A stretch of 64,000 nt of DNA, from positions 111,531-175,530 of the forward strand of contig JADLZK010001303.1 in the NCBI GenBank assembly GCA_015847255.1, written 5' to 3'. How positions within the stretch are numbered: position 1 is the first letter of the stretch; each line of letters opens with the position of its first letter. This DNA is from Hyparrhenia diplandra. Lineage: Eukaryota > Streptophyta > Magnoliopsida > Poales > Poaceae. The notes under the pieces were generated by a model that did no database searches, was not told the DNA's origin, and saw only the letters and a program-made list of their open reading frames with translations. Below, piece by piece: positions 13,401-26,352 of the stretch. A program made the position numbers and the translations under genes.

Positions 13401-16400
13401 CTGCCAAATTCCCAATGACATTTACTACTGTGCCTTGAAAAACAAGGTGCTATTCTGTGCTCGCCTGGGTGTGCATATGCGCTAGTTGACGGGTACCGCC
13501 TCACCTAGGGGTAGGTGGGTACCTAGGTGGCTACCCAGCTGTTGCCACGAAGGCGGCCAGACCTGCCATGGGGGGGACGCGTGGGGTGGCACGGATGTCG
13601 TGTGACGATGGGAACATGAGGCAGCAGTGGTTGGTGGGGAGAGGCGGCCAGGCGGTGGCAGCGGCAGATCCGCCAAGGCACGGGCACGTGGGGGTGGTGT
13701 GGACGTCGGGCGGCGGTGGGGGGGAGGAGGTGCATCGATGAGGACGGGTGGACGGACGGTGGGGAAGGAGGCGGCTGTGCGGGCGAGCGGCGGAGGGAGC
13801 GAGAGTGAGAACAGAGGCCAGGAGGGGGGGAGTGGTTGAAGGCGCCCTTCCCCAGCCAAATAGCATCAGGAGTCCGCGGAGTGGTTGAAGGCGCCCCGCC
13901 CGATGCCGCAACACGCCCTAGGCGACGCTGAAATCGATTAGGCGGGGCCATACAAGGCAGGTTGTAGTGTCCCCCGCCCAGCACCCATTAACACGCCTTG
14001 TCGCCTAGGCGACGCTTAGGCAATGCCTTAAAAACTTTGTTGTCATGTATCACCATTTAGTTGAGTTCATCAGTGCCCCATCATAATTTATAAGTGAATT
14101 TTTAGGCCTCTCCATGTTTTAGAACAACAATGCAAGACCTAACATCATTTTTGTGCATAATCATGTCAGGAAAAAAATCTGTTTTGGGAGCTGTTCTTTT
14201 TTACACCTTTTCTGTTCTTCAATAATAATCACCGCATAGTACAAAATGCAGGGTCTTCAACTGTTCATGAGGTCATGACAGGGCTGATTCAAAGATTATG
14301 CGATGAAGTGGATCCAAAAGAACTACCATTGATGTATACTTGTTTATTTGAAGAAATCAACTGCTGTCTTAAGGGTGGCTGTTTGGACCATTTGAAGTGC
14401 TTGATTGATTTTTCTTGCATTTGCTTTACAGAAGAAGCAAAGCAATGTATTCGGTCAGATTTAGAAATTTGTTGTCGATATTCTTTTACTGCTTGAATTC
14501 ATTGTTAGTTCAGAGTAGATGATTAGTAGATTCTTTTCTATTTTGCCAGATAAGGTGAAGGTGATTAAACTTGTTGAGTTGCTGGTTAGTAGATATGTGT
14601 CGCCTGGTAGCAACATAACAGATCCTTCTTCGATCTGAGGTTCTTGGAAGTATTCTTGACTTTCTGCTTTCTGTTCTGGATGTTCCAACAATTTCTGGCA
14701 ATTTGCCCATCGTATCACCTTTCTATGCTCCAGTGTTCAAATTAACAAATCCGAGGTAAATTGTCCCTTGTTGATGGTGTTTGTTTAATTTGTTAACTCC
14801 TGGACATTTTGCTTCTTATCAAATGGTAGTGATCTACCTAACACCGATTTCAACTCTGTATCCAGTGTGCTTGTCTTTATAAAGAAACTTTTGGCGACAG
14901 GTCCTCAAGTTACACAACATTTTGAAAGTCAGATATTGGGGTATGTACTATATTTTCTTACATTCCTTAAAAAGAACTGTTATGTATATTCACGATTCAC
15001 ACACAAAAGGTTTGACCATGCAATTTTATGCCTTGTAGTGCAATGGACAACTTCATTGCAAGTTCGCCCGAGGATGTTATCTTTATCCTTCTAAATTTCT
15101 TTAAAGGATCAGAGAAGCAAATATTTCTTCATAGCACTGATGGAAATCATCTGGATTCAGTGGAGAAAACCTACAAGTTCTTTTGAATCAAAATTTTCTT
15201 TCTGGATAGAGTTATTAGATGATACAGTCGGTACTGGCAATCAATCTAGTAATAATCAGGTCAGTGAAAAGGAAGCTGCTATACTGTGGGGATCTATTTG
15301 CTGCTATCCTAACATGAAAGGTGTACATCAAGATAGTTTGTCACTGCTGAGGAAGTTAATCTTCAACTTTGATCGGTTGCTTGAAGTGGGAGAAGGTGAT
15401 TTTACTTGAAGATTTCTTTATCCTATTATCACCATAGTTGGTCTTTCTAAAAAACAAATTCAAATGATTGACATGCAGAGAACACGAATGGTCTTCCAAT
15501 GACTACCTGGAGACGTCTACTTGGTGCAGCACTGTCATCGTTCCACAAACTATTGCTGGTCAACACCAGTAGAAATTCAGAATTTGGTTTTTTCATGTCG
15601 CTTGCCAAGAGTCACAGTACATGCCCACAAGTACTGTCTGCTGTAGCTGAATATTTGGATTCCCTGCAAGGGTAAAGCTATACTTTTGCCCTCCACTTTC
15701 ATGATTTGTCTCCTTAAGGCAATTCTTCATTTTTTCTGTATGCTTCTGTGAGCAGACTACCATCCTTGAAGTGACAAGAGAATTTGATCGGCAAAATCTC
15801 TTGGATCTGTTCTCCATCTTTGCTGTCAATTTGAGCAGTCCAAGCAAGGACGTTCAATTTTAACCTTGAGGATTCTATCATATTTTGTGAAGATGGATCA
15901 ACGTCTTATCACAGATGAGGAGCGACCACACAAGAGGCAGAGAACAGAAGTTTCTGGAGAGGAAGCTGTTGCTAAATACGCTAATGTATGCCTTGTGAAC
16001 TCATGCTTTAATTTGCTATTTTCATGGCCTTGCTCTAATGTTTCCTTGAAATCAGGTTGTGGATACTCTTTTTGATTATTGAGTCGACACCAATTTCAGT
16101 ATCTACTAGCCGTAAAATTGCTATCTTCATTTCTCGGATACAAATGAGTTTATCCTCCAAGATGGTTCATGATGATTACATACCTCCTCTCTTACATGGT
16201 ATTATTGGCATATTGTACAATAGATTTAGTGATCTGTGGCCACCAACACTGGATTGCCTTGCTGTCCTCATTAGACAAACACAAGGAGCTTGTTTGGGGT
16301 CAGTATGTTCAGTTCATTGGAATTCACCAATCAAAAGGACTGACTGTGAAAAATCAGGAGAAGCTGGAAGCTGCAACCCAACCACAGTGTATGTATCAGT

Positions 16401-19400
16401 TGTTTATCTAATGTACTTTTTTTGTAAGATAATCTGTACTATCCTGATCTTTTTTTGCGTAGCAGGGGTTAGGCAATAGGTCAACTCTGCTGTCCTCTAT
16501 CTGTAGCAGTATGGAAGTGGTGCCAAGTAGTGGCTGGTCTCAGCCCAATAGTAGATAGTTGTAGTAAGTAGTGGCTATAATAGAAGTAGTGGTACAGTGT
16601 ACCTTGTAGGTGTTAGCTAAGAGCTGCATATATCCAGTTTGCTTGGCAATGAAAGGGCAGTTCTGTGTGCTCTCTTCTCACCCTTCTCTTCTTCCTCTAG
16701 CCCAAAATCCAATGTGTGTGAGAGAGAGTTGCTGCTGCTCACCTGTGCAGGGCTGCTGGCTGCCAACACTTGTGTCGTTGTTCTTCTAGAAACCCACATA
16801 TTAGACAATCCAAAGCCTCTAGTAATCGTTTGTACATGTTTTCATTCTTTACATGCACACATCTGTGCTTTGTGTTGCCCTATTCATGTCCTTTGCAGTA
16901 GTGTGCTTTGTATTTTGAATGGTGCATTTGCAGGCTGATAAGCTGTGATTTTGATGACAAAGTTCTGATGTGATATGCTTTTAGTTACACCTGATGGTAC
17001 ATTTGAGGATACTGGAGTCTGATCTTACCTTTTGAATTATCTACCTGTGCTGATTTTCTAACTTAGTGTTTTGCATGCTTCTACATACATTAACAAATGA
17101 ACAATAGTTCCTTCTGTTCAACTCGGTTTACATAATGAAAAAATAATTTTGGTTTTCTCATATTTGTGATTTACTTGTAATTAGCCTACAGAAATCCTTT
17201 TTGTAAAATGCTTAGTAGTAATTATAGAAAGCAAACCGATTTGAAGCAGTAAGAGTCAATGATGTATTTTTACAATCTTTCTGATATTATTGATTATTCT
17301 TGTATCTATTCTCCTTTGGCTCTGTTTATTCTTTTGTACTGATGTTTCTTACTCCATGTTTGGTATTGCAGCTATTTTTGACTGCTTCAACTTGTATCTT
17401 GCTATGGACTTTGATTGTACACCAGCTGAGACCATGGCTACCTTATTGCTTCAATCGCTCCAAAGGATTCCTGATGTTGCTGAATCCCGATCTCGACATC
17501 TTATACCGCTGTTTCTCAACTTTATGGGTTATGATGATGGCAGCATCTTTAGGTATTTAGATGACAAACTTTCTTATTTCTACTGTTTTGACTTTTGGAA
17601 GTCTGATCCTTATTGAGACCTTTTTTGAACTGACTTCTGCAGTTCTGATTCATATATGCCTGAAAAAATGTAAAGGCAAACAATGGAAAGTGATTCTAAA
17701 AGAATGGTTAAACTTATTGAGGTTAATGCATAATGCAAGATCATTGTATCAGAGCAAATTTCTCCAGGAAGTGCTAACTAAAAGGTCTGTGAATAATAGT
17801 TATATATGTGCTACTGCAGCCTGCAGATGAAGTAATGTGTTTTGTGTGTTATAAAATTGTGTTCTAATTGGCAATTTGTTCCCAGGGTTCTTGATGAAAG
17901 CGATCCTGACATACAAGCAAAAGCATTGGATTGCCTTTTAAACTGGAAGGATGAATTCTTGACCCGTACAGTCGAAACCTTAAAAATCTGATTGACGTAA
18001 AGACTCTTCGTGAAGAGCTGACCACATGGGCAGTTTCACATGACTCCTCGTCAATTCTGAAAGACCATAGAAATCGTGTGGTTCCTGTGGTTATCCGTGT
18101 GTTGGCACCGAAAGTAAGGAAGCTGAAGCTACTTGGTTCTCGAAAGGTTTGTGTTTGCTTACTGCCTATAAACGGTAATGGTATTTGTAATTTTCATTTG
18201 CTTTGTGTTTGGCCTCATTATTTTTGCATTCTGCCAGCACGCAGGTGTCAGTCATCGAAAAGGCAATTCTTCGTTTCCTTCTCCAGTTTGATTCAAATGA
18301 ACTTGAGCTCTTTTTCTCATTACTTCTGAGGTCCTTGATCCCTGGCAGCCTCCAGCTTAAAATGTTTGGTTCCCAGTCTGAGAACCTACATGGAAATTTC
18401 ACTGACATTGTTGGAACTTCAACAGAAATTAGTGTAGAGAACTTTACGTGGAAAAAGGCAAATGGTTTCATTCATTTGGTTGAAGAAATTTTTGGTACTT
18501 TCGATATGGCACATATAAGCCCATTTCTTAATGTTTTATTAATCATTGTTGCTCGCTTGCTGGAGAGTTGCATGCGAGATCTTAGAAGTAAGAGTGGTGG
18601 GAAACAATCTTGCAACCAATCAAATGGCCATGATAATGATTGCTCCATAAATTCTGAAGTGGGCAATTCTGTAAACATGGATGAATGCCGTAAAAGAAAT
18701 GCATCGAGAAGACCATATGGAGGTGCGCCATATTATCACCTTTTACGGATGCTCTTTTCTTTAAGTTTTACTCTAGTACCATATGTGACATCTTTTGCTG
18801 AACTCCCAAAGTAGCTTTGTCTTACTCTGGTTTTCAAGCTCAGAATGCCAAATTACTGAAATTACTAGTACATATGAAGATATTATAGGGAAGAACATTT
18901 AGCAAATCAAGTAGATGGTTCTATCAATTCTTACTTCCAAGTACTTATTTGTAAGCCTGTGTCATTTCTTATCATGAAGCTACTATGCATTTTATTCATC
19001 ACATGTTCATATCTTCTATTAACTAATTGCTACAGCAACCTCACTCTGTCATGCAGACAAGGGCCATCAAGCAGCTGAAGGATCTGAGGTCTTCATGTAT
19101 TAGAATTGTCTCGTCAGCCCTTAGTCACTATGAAAGCCATGAGTTTGGAGATAACTTCTGGGGCATATTTTTCTCTTCTGTGAAACCTCTGATAGACTGC
19201 TTTACACAAGAGGCTTCCAGTAGTGAGAAACCAAGTTCATTATTTGCTTGTTTTATGGCTATGAGTCGGAGCCCAAAATTAGCACCACTGCTGGGGTCGA
19301 ATAATCTTGTACCAGCTATTTTTTCTATTTTAACTGTGAAGACAGCGTCAGGATCTATCACCACCTATGCACTTGAGTTCATTGAGAATCTTTTGAGGTT

Positions 19401-22400
19401 GGATATTGATTTGCAGCAGCAAGATGACCATTCAGTGAAGAAAGTTCTTCTTCCACATATGGATGTTCTTATCCATAGTCTTCATGATTTTGTTAATCAT
19501 CGCAAAGAGCTTAACAGGTTATTCACAGCATTACTATAGTAATACTACTGTGCAGAATGCAAAACCTTGACCACTTCAATATACTAAAATACTTCCTCTT
19601 TTTTCACTGTATTTGTTCATGGCATTGTGGGTGGAGGGGCTTAATGGTGTATGATTCAGTATATCTGTCCATTGAAGAAATCTAAAGTATAATTATTGTG
19701 ATGTTCTACAGTGAACCCCCAATTAAATGCCTTAAGGGAGGAAGATTAGTTGTAGCATGCTATTTAATTGGTTTATGGATGGTGATTTCACACTGAGTTT
19801 TCTTTGAACTATTTTCTTGGTTAGTGCACATTTTTTGGGCTATGGACAAGCATAGTTTATCAAATGAGTGATCATAAAAAATACCAATATGTCAGTCATT
19901 TAATTTATTTTTTCTATTCATAGAAAGTGTAATGAATCATAGCTTCATAAAAAAAATACCAATATGTCAGTCATTTAATTTATTTTTTCTATTCATAGAA
20001 AGTGTAATGAATCATAGCTTCTGCTAAAAAAAAAAAGAATCATACCATAGATTTTAACTTTCTATAATGTTTTTCTCATCTATTATGGTGGCTAAACATC
20101 TCTCAAGAGACTAAGGACTTCAATGTCATTGTTTAGATGTCTCTGTTTTGTCAAGCAAATGTATAAATTTTCTTAGACTGAATTGCTTGGGTCATATCCT
20201 CTCTTTAAAAAATATTATTTCCACATTGCATCGCATTAATATCTTCTTGAGTATATCATGTGACTTAAGCTTGACTTAATTCCTACATTTTTAATATATA
20301 CAGGAGATCTGGTACATGGCTTGGGCAACGCGAACTCAGGCTGTTCAAATTATTGCTAAATTACATCACAGATCCCTCAGCAGCTGATAATTTCATAGAC
20401 CTTATTCTTCCATTTTTCAGTAAGAAAGACTTGAACTCCGGTAAGCCTTTTATGAAATAAATTTGTGTGCACATTAGCCTGCATATCGAATAATTTTTTT
20501 TAAAAAAATTGCAAATGCCCAACCTTGATATGGTCTGCCCCATTTCTCTCGTCTTTTTATATCGCAGATGATTGTTTGGAAGCACTATGTGTTGTGAGGG
20601 GAATAATTCAAAACCTGAGATGCAAGGTATCTGTAAAAGTTCTAAAAGCACTGAACCCATTACTAGCGATTGTCGGATTGAACTGCGTCTATGTATCTGT
20701 GATATTTATGCTGGGTTGTCATTGCATGATCCTTCAATGTTGTTTCTGGTAATTATCACTATTTATGATATCAATTATGTCCATTTTGCCACGTTGCCCG
20801 TTCCTGTTTCACAGTTTCTTGTGGTAATTTGCATTTTTGACAGGCTGGGTTAATACGAGATCTGAATGCAGTTTCAGCTTCAGAACTTGGTGAACTAGAT
20901 TATGACACAAGACTTGACACCTATGACAAGGTTAGGCCACAGTTGTTTCTTGGCTTGACAGAGGAGCATGTGGGCGCCATATTATCTCATTGTGTGTATG
21001 ATATGTCATCTGAAGAGTTGATTTTGCGGCAAAGTGCATCAAGGGCTCTGCAGTCATTCCTGGATTTTTTTCTCGTCAGTTATGAATAATGATGTGTCCA
21101 AATATTCTATTGATGATAAGTCTAGAGAGAATAGCAGAAGCATTTGCACAATGGGCTGTATTCAGAAGATATTGGAAAAACTTATCTGCACAATATGGGA
21201 GTAGCAATGACTAAAGATCTATCAATTCAAAAGGTGTGTATATATTTATTATTTTTAGTCTGTAGTCTATCAAATTATTGGTTGAAGGCTGAAAATGATG
21301 TTGTATTCAGGAATGGATTATTTTACTTAGGGAGATGGTCTCCAATTTTAATCATGTAGCATCCTTAAGCTCATTTAGGCCTCTCTGTAAGGAGGATATA
21401 GAAGAGGATTTTTTTCCACAACATAACTCATTTACAGGTAAATGTGCTTGATTCATTATACCAAAGGCCAGATAAAGGACTGTAAAACTCATTTATATTT
21501 ACTAATGCAGGCTGGTAAAAGATCAAAAGCATTGTCTTTTCAGACAGGGAATGAAGGAACACAACTTTTCAGAGGTAAACTATAAGTTGTGTCACGACTC
21601 ACAAGCCATATTTTCTTTGAAACTGTGGAACATTGTACAGATCTTGCATCACAAGCAGCAGAAATTTATCTTCTAAAGCAGTTGAATTCTGTCTTGCAAT
21701 ACTGTGTTAAGTGTTAACAAAGGAAATCTTAATAGTTGATGACTACAGGAATGTTAATGTGTTAATGGCAATCTAGTTAGTTACTTGACAGTCAGCACCT
21801 AGAAAAACGATATGTTCAAAAAGTACATTTTCCTATATAGAAAAACATTAATATGTTTGTTGCTAGTGTTTTTTTTCCACCATTGGTTTTTTTGCAGAAA
21901 ATATACCACAAAATTGATGGCCTTTTCTTTTGTTGAGATTAGATATTTTTTTACCTTACATAAGAAAAGCATTCTGCACATAAATCGCAACTCACCACTC
22001 TTTTTCATGCACCTTTACTGTTGCTTAACTCGATAATAACTTGTGAACTGAACTCGCCGTTTATTTTTCATTAACATCACTTTTTGCTTTCATTTAGGAT
22101 ATCACTATGAAAGTCTTTGTTCCACTATTTTTCAATATGTTTTCTGACGTAAAAGCTGGGAAGGGCGAACAAGTCAGAGATATATGTTTGGATACACTAT
22201 CTGCTGTTGCTGCCAAAGTGCAGTGGGAACACTATAGAACAATATTGAAGAGATGCTTCCAAGAATTAAACCTTAGACCTGATAAGCAGAAGATCATATT
22301 GCGGCTGATTTGCTCCGTGTTAGATGCATTCCATTTCATGAAGCCTGCAAATGATGCCTCAGAAAATTCTGATGCTATGAGTGTAGATACTGATTCTTCC

Positions 22401-25400
22401 CTTACATTCTCTTTGACTAGCGTCTCTTCTGATAAGCAACAGTACCTGCAAAAGGTGGTGTTTCCACAGGTTCAAAAGTTGTTAGGATCAGATCCAGAGA
22501 AAGTCAACGTCAACATAAACCTGGTAGCACTGAAAATACTGAAGTTGTTACCGGTGAATTATTTTGAGTCACAACTTTCAAGCATCATTCATCGAATCTG
22601 TAACTTCCTCAAGAGTCGCCTTGAAAGCATACGTGATGAAGCTAGGTCTGCTTTAGCTGCTTCTGTGAAGGAACTTGGGATTGGGTATTTGCAGTTTGTG
22701 GTCAAGATATTAAGAGCTATACTTAAAAAAGAGGTTTTGAGTTACATGTTTTGGGCTACACACTTCATTTTTTATTGTCAAAAAACGTCACTGCTGATAT
22801 GTATGGTAGGCTTGACTACTGTTTAGAAGATCTGTTGGCAGTGGTTGACAGTGATTTACTTGGAGATGTTGCAGAACAAAAGGAAGTTGAAAAACTTGCC
22901 TCCAAAATGAAAGAGACAAAGAAGAGAATGTCATTTGAGACTCTTAAGCTGATTGCTCAAAGTATTACATTCAAGACAGATTTATTGAAGAAGATAATCT
23001 CACCTGTTTCTTTACATCTTCAGAAGCAATTTACTCCAAAGTTGAAAACCAGACTTGAGATGATGCTACACAATATAGCCTTAGGGATTGAGTGCAACCC
23101 ATCTACTGATACGTCAAACTTGTTTATCTTTGTGTATTGTCTTATTGAGGATACTATCACAGGAAGTAGATCTGAATGCAAAGAGAATACACAATCTAGT
23201 GCTACTGTAGGAAAGACCTTCCTGGGACTAGGGGAGAGTGGATCACAGAATTCTTATATACTTACCAAGTTTGCACTTGACTTACTTCAGAATCGCCTGA
23301 AGAGCATCAAGCTAGACAAGGAAGATGAACAACTTGTGAAGATGTTGGATCCTTTTGTTGACCTTTTGCGAAAAGTGTGTATGAGTTCCAAACACGAAAG
23401 TGTTATCTCAGTCACTTTTTAGATGTTTTGCCTTGTTGGTGAAACTTCCTTTGCCATCTCTCAAGGACAATGCAATTATTATCAAAAATGTACTTATGGA
23501 CATTGTACAGAGAACTGGAAACTCCAATGGTCATTTGGTCACATCTTGTTGTAAGCTGCTTGCTGATCTACTTAGAGGATTCAGGATTTCACTTTCAGAT
23601 AATCAGCTTCAGATGCTAGTTCATACACCTATGTTTGTGGATCTTCAGACAAATCCTTCCCCTATTGCCTTATCGCTTCTCAAAACAATAGTCAGGCTAA
23701 AATTGGTGTCTCATGAAATTTATGATATGGTTGTTAAGATAGGAGAGTTGATGGTTACAACGCTAACTGAATCTATACAGCAGCAATGCATTCAAATTAT
23801 GCTACAGTTTTTTCTGAACTATCCACTTTCTGAGAAGCGCTTACAGCAACATATTGACTTTTTTCTGGCGAACTTAAGGTATGATGAATATCCATGGTTA
23901 CTTACCTTTTAGCGTAACATCTGCACTTATGCTAACACTCTGGAAAATTGCAGTTATGAACATCCTTCAGGAAGAGAAGCAGTGCTTGAAATGCTTCATG
24001 ACATTCTTACCAGATTTCCCCAGAGAATTATTGATGACCAGGGTCAAACGTTTTTTCTTCATCTTGTAGTTGCTCTAGCGAATGAACAGCATCAGAATGT
24101 GTCTTCAATGATCCTTAGAGCTATCCAAAAGCTGTTAGGACGCATTGGGGATCAGGGAAAGAGTTCCATTTTTGAGTATTCCCTTTCATGGTACACTGGT
24201 GAAAAGAAAAGTCTGTGGAGTGCTTCAGCCCAGGTTACCATCTACTAGCATTGCTATATTTTTCCATATACCAAAAAAAAAGATATATTGTACATTTAGC
24301 AGTGGACTGGGTGGGTGGGTGCAATTTGCTTTTTGTATTTGGGTGGTATTGAAGTACTTAGTCCCTATATGCTTATGTTTCAAGGACTACTGTCTTTTTA
24401 CATCAATTATTGAAGTGGTTCTTGCACTTTACAGGTTATTGGTTTACTTGTTGGTGATCACACATTACAAACGGGCAAGCACCTTAAAAAAGTATTCTGG
24501 CTGTTGTTAAGAAAATAGTGGAATCATCTGTCATTGCTTCTGGAGCTATACAATTAGTCTTATGTGATGAAACTGTCCTGCCATTGTGGAAAGAGGCTTA
24601 CCACTCTGTTGCCATGATGGAGAGGTTACTTCTTCGCTTTCCGGAGTTGTATTTTGAGCAGAACATGGAGGTATGATTACCTTCGTGCACTAATTCTATA
24701 TCAAATTGCAGATGTATGTACTTTGTTTTTTTCCTGATCTAGATCTTGCCATGTCTTTTTATGTCGCCTCACCTCATGCCTTAGTCGCTAAACGCAAGGC
24801 CACCATGCCCCACTTTACCGCTTTGCTAACCTTGGTGTTGTCAAACAACCATATTATTCTTTTCCAGCATTCATTTTTTGCAGTCATGTCTTTTTACCAT
24901 TTAAGGAGATTTGTACTACTAGACTTGAGTATTCAAGGCATTTATTGACCATTTACTTATTTAGTATTAGTATTAGGGTCTCAGATCTATTTTGTTCTTA
25001 AACATAGTATATGTTTTAAGCCTTGAACTGGCCATATCCCTTGCAACCTCAAGTTTATGACATAATTATAATTTGCAGGACATATGGATAGTAGTATGCA
25101 AGTTATTGATCCATCCTCATTCGATGTTGCGTAGTATTTCAAGCTCTCTGGTAGCATCATATTTTGCTACAGCAGAGAAGAGGAAACGTGAACAGAAATT
25201 GGATGCCCCATCATGTTTGCTTGTTCAACCAAGCAGGCTATTCATAATAGCTGTTTCCTTGTTGAAACAATTGAGGACTGAACTGAGTGATACTACGGCA
25301 AATAATCTGATTGTACAGAATCTTGCATACTCGGTCTGCAATTTGCATATGTTGATTAAGCAATCGACCTCAACACATCAGTTTTGGTCTAGCATTAGTT

Positions 25401-26212
25401 CTGACCGTGGTGCTTTCCTTGAGGGTTTTGAATTGCTTGGTTCAACAAAACTGAAAAATACGTTTCTCCTTTGTACTTGACATCTAGTGATGTATCTGGA
25501 TCTAGCCTTGTCATTAACGAAGAGCCTACATCTCTGTTAGTTTCGTCAATCCTAAAGAAGATGGGAAGAATTGCAATGCAGATGCAGGATACACAGGTAA
25601 GCTCCATTCCATCAGCTAAGTAATTTCCTTGTATGTTTCTCAGGATGCAATTCATATGTAATACTTATTTTTCTGTCATGCAGATAAAGATCGTGTTCAA
25701 TTGCTTCAGTATGATTTCATCAGCTCTTGGCTCTGATGAATCACTAACCTATGCTGATCACCTTTTGGCCCCACTGTATAAAAGTTTCTGAAGGATTTGC
25801 TGGGAAAGTTGTTAGTGGTATGTTAATATTCCTGTTTTGGTATTGTTCATTATTTGTTTTCAGCATATTGGAGATTAGTGTAGACATGTTCAGTGCTTAG
25901 GGCTTGCCATCTGTCTGAGCTTACCTGAGTACCGTTTTGCTGTTTTGGTTTCAGATGAAGTGAAGCAACTGGCTCAGGGGTCCAGAACAAATTACGTGAC
26001 CTGATTGGTTCAGAAAAATTTGTTGAAGTCTACAAGAGCATTCGAATGGGCCTGAAACAAAAGCGGGACGGTAGAAAGCAGGCACAGAAGATTGTTGCAG
26101 CCGTGGACCCGGAACGGCATGCCAAGCGAAAAAGCAACGTATAGCAGCCAAGCACCGGGAACACAAGAGGCGGAAGATAATGGCGATGAAGATTGGCAGG
26201 TGGATGAGGTAG
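7500..26212 (+). CDS. UTP20: UTP20 / small-subunit processome component 20 (DRIM, HEAT-repeat protein), 31 exons
   Basis: The product resembles plant UTP20, a very large HEAT-repeat nucleolar protein of the U3 snoRNP/SSU processome needed for early 18S rRNA processing. Exons: 7500-7568, 7677-7799, 9462-9619, 10657-10700, 11009-11087, 11188-11264, 11454-11560, 13001-13186, 14252-14453, 14550-14755, 14866-14940, 15039-15395, 15479-15671, 15756-15985, 16056-16388, 17372-17552, 17643-17784, 17886-18146, 18238-18722, 19036-19517, 20304-20440, 20568-20748, 20844-21233, 21311-21437, 21511-21574, 22098-23878, 23954-24233, 24435-24670, 25079-25596, 25684-25817, 25955-26212. Borders are GT-AG. Recognisable blocks include the DRIM region (LVQTLPQIVLHREKLF), YDDGSIFRY-like and FKSFSQRVEDIDIDVYRSL at the start, and a basic tail (AKHREHKRRK) before the TAG. 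The frame is broken by about two dozen 1-base (sometimes 2-base) indels, many in A or T runs, plus in-frame stops at 11206-11208 and 11557-11559. It is either an assembly-damaged functional gene (favoured, given intact splice sites) or a pseudogene. Confidence 0.88.
8659..8910. mobile_element. Stowaway-like MITE in UTP20 intron 2
   Basis: Starts CTCCCTCCGTC and ends with the inverted GGGACATAAGGAG, flanked on both sides by TA. The TIR type, the TA duplication and the 252-bp size fit Tc1/mariner-derived Stowaway elements of grasses. No coding capacity. Confidence 0.75.
9784..10097. mobile_element. Stowaway-like MITE in UTP20 intron 3
   Basis: Terminal inverted repeats CTCCCTCCATTATCTTTTAT and its counterpart ending ATGATAGAGGGAG enclose 314 bp, with TA on both sides. 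The inner ends also match (AGGGCGTAC / GTACGCCCT). Non-coding. Confidence 0.78.
12003..12563. mobile_element. Non-autonomous hAT-like element with 8-bp target duplication, UTP20 intron 7
   Basis: The 561-bp element begins CCCTGTTCCGCTAGG and ends CCTAGCGAAACAGGG. It is bracketed by perfect 8-bp direct repeats CTTTTGAT (11995-12002 and 12564-12571), the duplication length of hAT transposons. Its ends are rich in 'gcgcctaggcg' wording and its middle is a GC-rich purine-biased stretch. The short plus-strand frame at 12095-12427 inside it looks like chance. No transposase. Confidence 0.7.
12743..12879. mobile_element. Hairpin MITE remnant, UTP20 intron 7
   Basis: Two arms are inverted copies: GTTCCAAATTGCAAAG on the left, and CTTTACAATTTGGAAC before the terminal GAGGGAG on the right, with 'ctagctacatagctt' / 'aagctatgtatctag' nearer the middle. 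The right end followed by TA fits Stowaway; the left terminal motif is lost. Confidence 0.55.
13182..14120. repeat. Duplicated intron 8 segments split by an insertion
   Basis: Sequence just after the exon 8 donor (gatggtcagataactttctg, from about 13183) reappears at about 13384. A second block (atcagtgcctcattatgat..., about 13319-13373) reappears at about 14068-14120. The copies are in direct orientation and diverged by several percent. The repeat carries a decoy copy of the exon 8 splice donor. Confidence 0.5.
13444..14029. mobile_element. GC-rich MITE-like insertion in UTP20 intron 8
   Basis: A 586-bp GC-rich block with imperfect inverted ends (AAGGTGCTATTC... and ...GACGCTTAGGCAATGCCTT) and internal 'gcctaggcgac' motifs. 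AAAAAC is found directly on both sides (13438-13443, 14030-14035). The superfamily is unclear. Three overlapping minus-strand open frames inside are low-complexity and not credible genes. Confidence 0.5.
19874..20021. repeat. Two-copy tandem repeat (about 74 bp) in UTP20 intron 20
   Basis: Copy 1 (19874-19946) and copy 2 (19947-20021) are identical apart from two extra A residues in the A-run of copy 2. Near identity means a very recent duplication or an assembly artefact. Confidence 0.75.
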
Positions 26213-26288
26213 TTCGGTATAGGCTCTGCGGAATTAGGTGGCAACTGAATCTAGTTGTAGAGGTTTTGTACCGCAAATTTTCATGCTA

Positions 26289-26352
26289 CTAGAAGTGCTG
26301 GCATAAAATTAAGCTTCTGTCTAGAAGTGCTGGTATAAAATTTAGTTTCTGT
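26289..26352. repeat. Two-copy 32-bp tandem repeat in the UTP20 3' UTR
   Basis: Both copies start CTAGAAGTGCTGG and end TTCTGT, and differ at three or so positions. They lie 77 bp after the stop codon. Confidence 0.7.

Noticed and set aside
13482..13984. Overlapping minus-strand open frames of 125-153 codons in UTP20 intron 8
   Set aside because: They are Pro/Ser/His-rich low complexity caused by high GC in a MITE-like insertion; no domain or start context.
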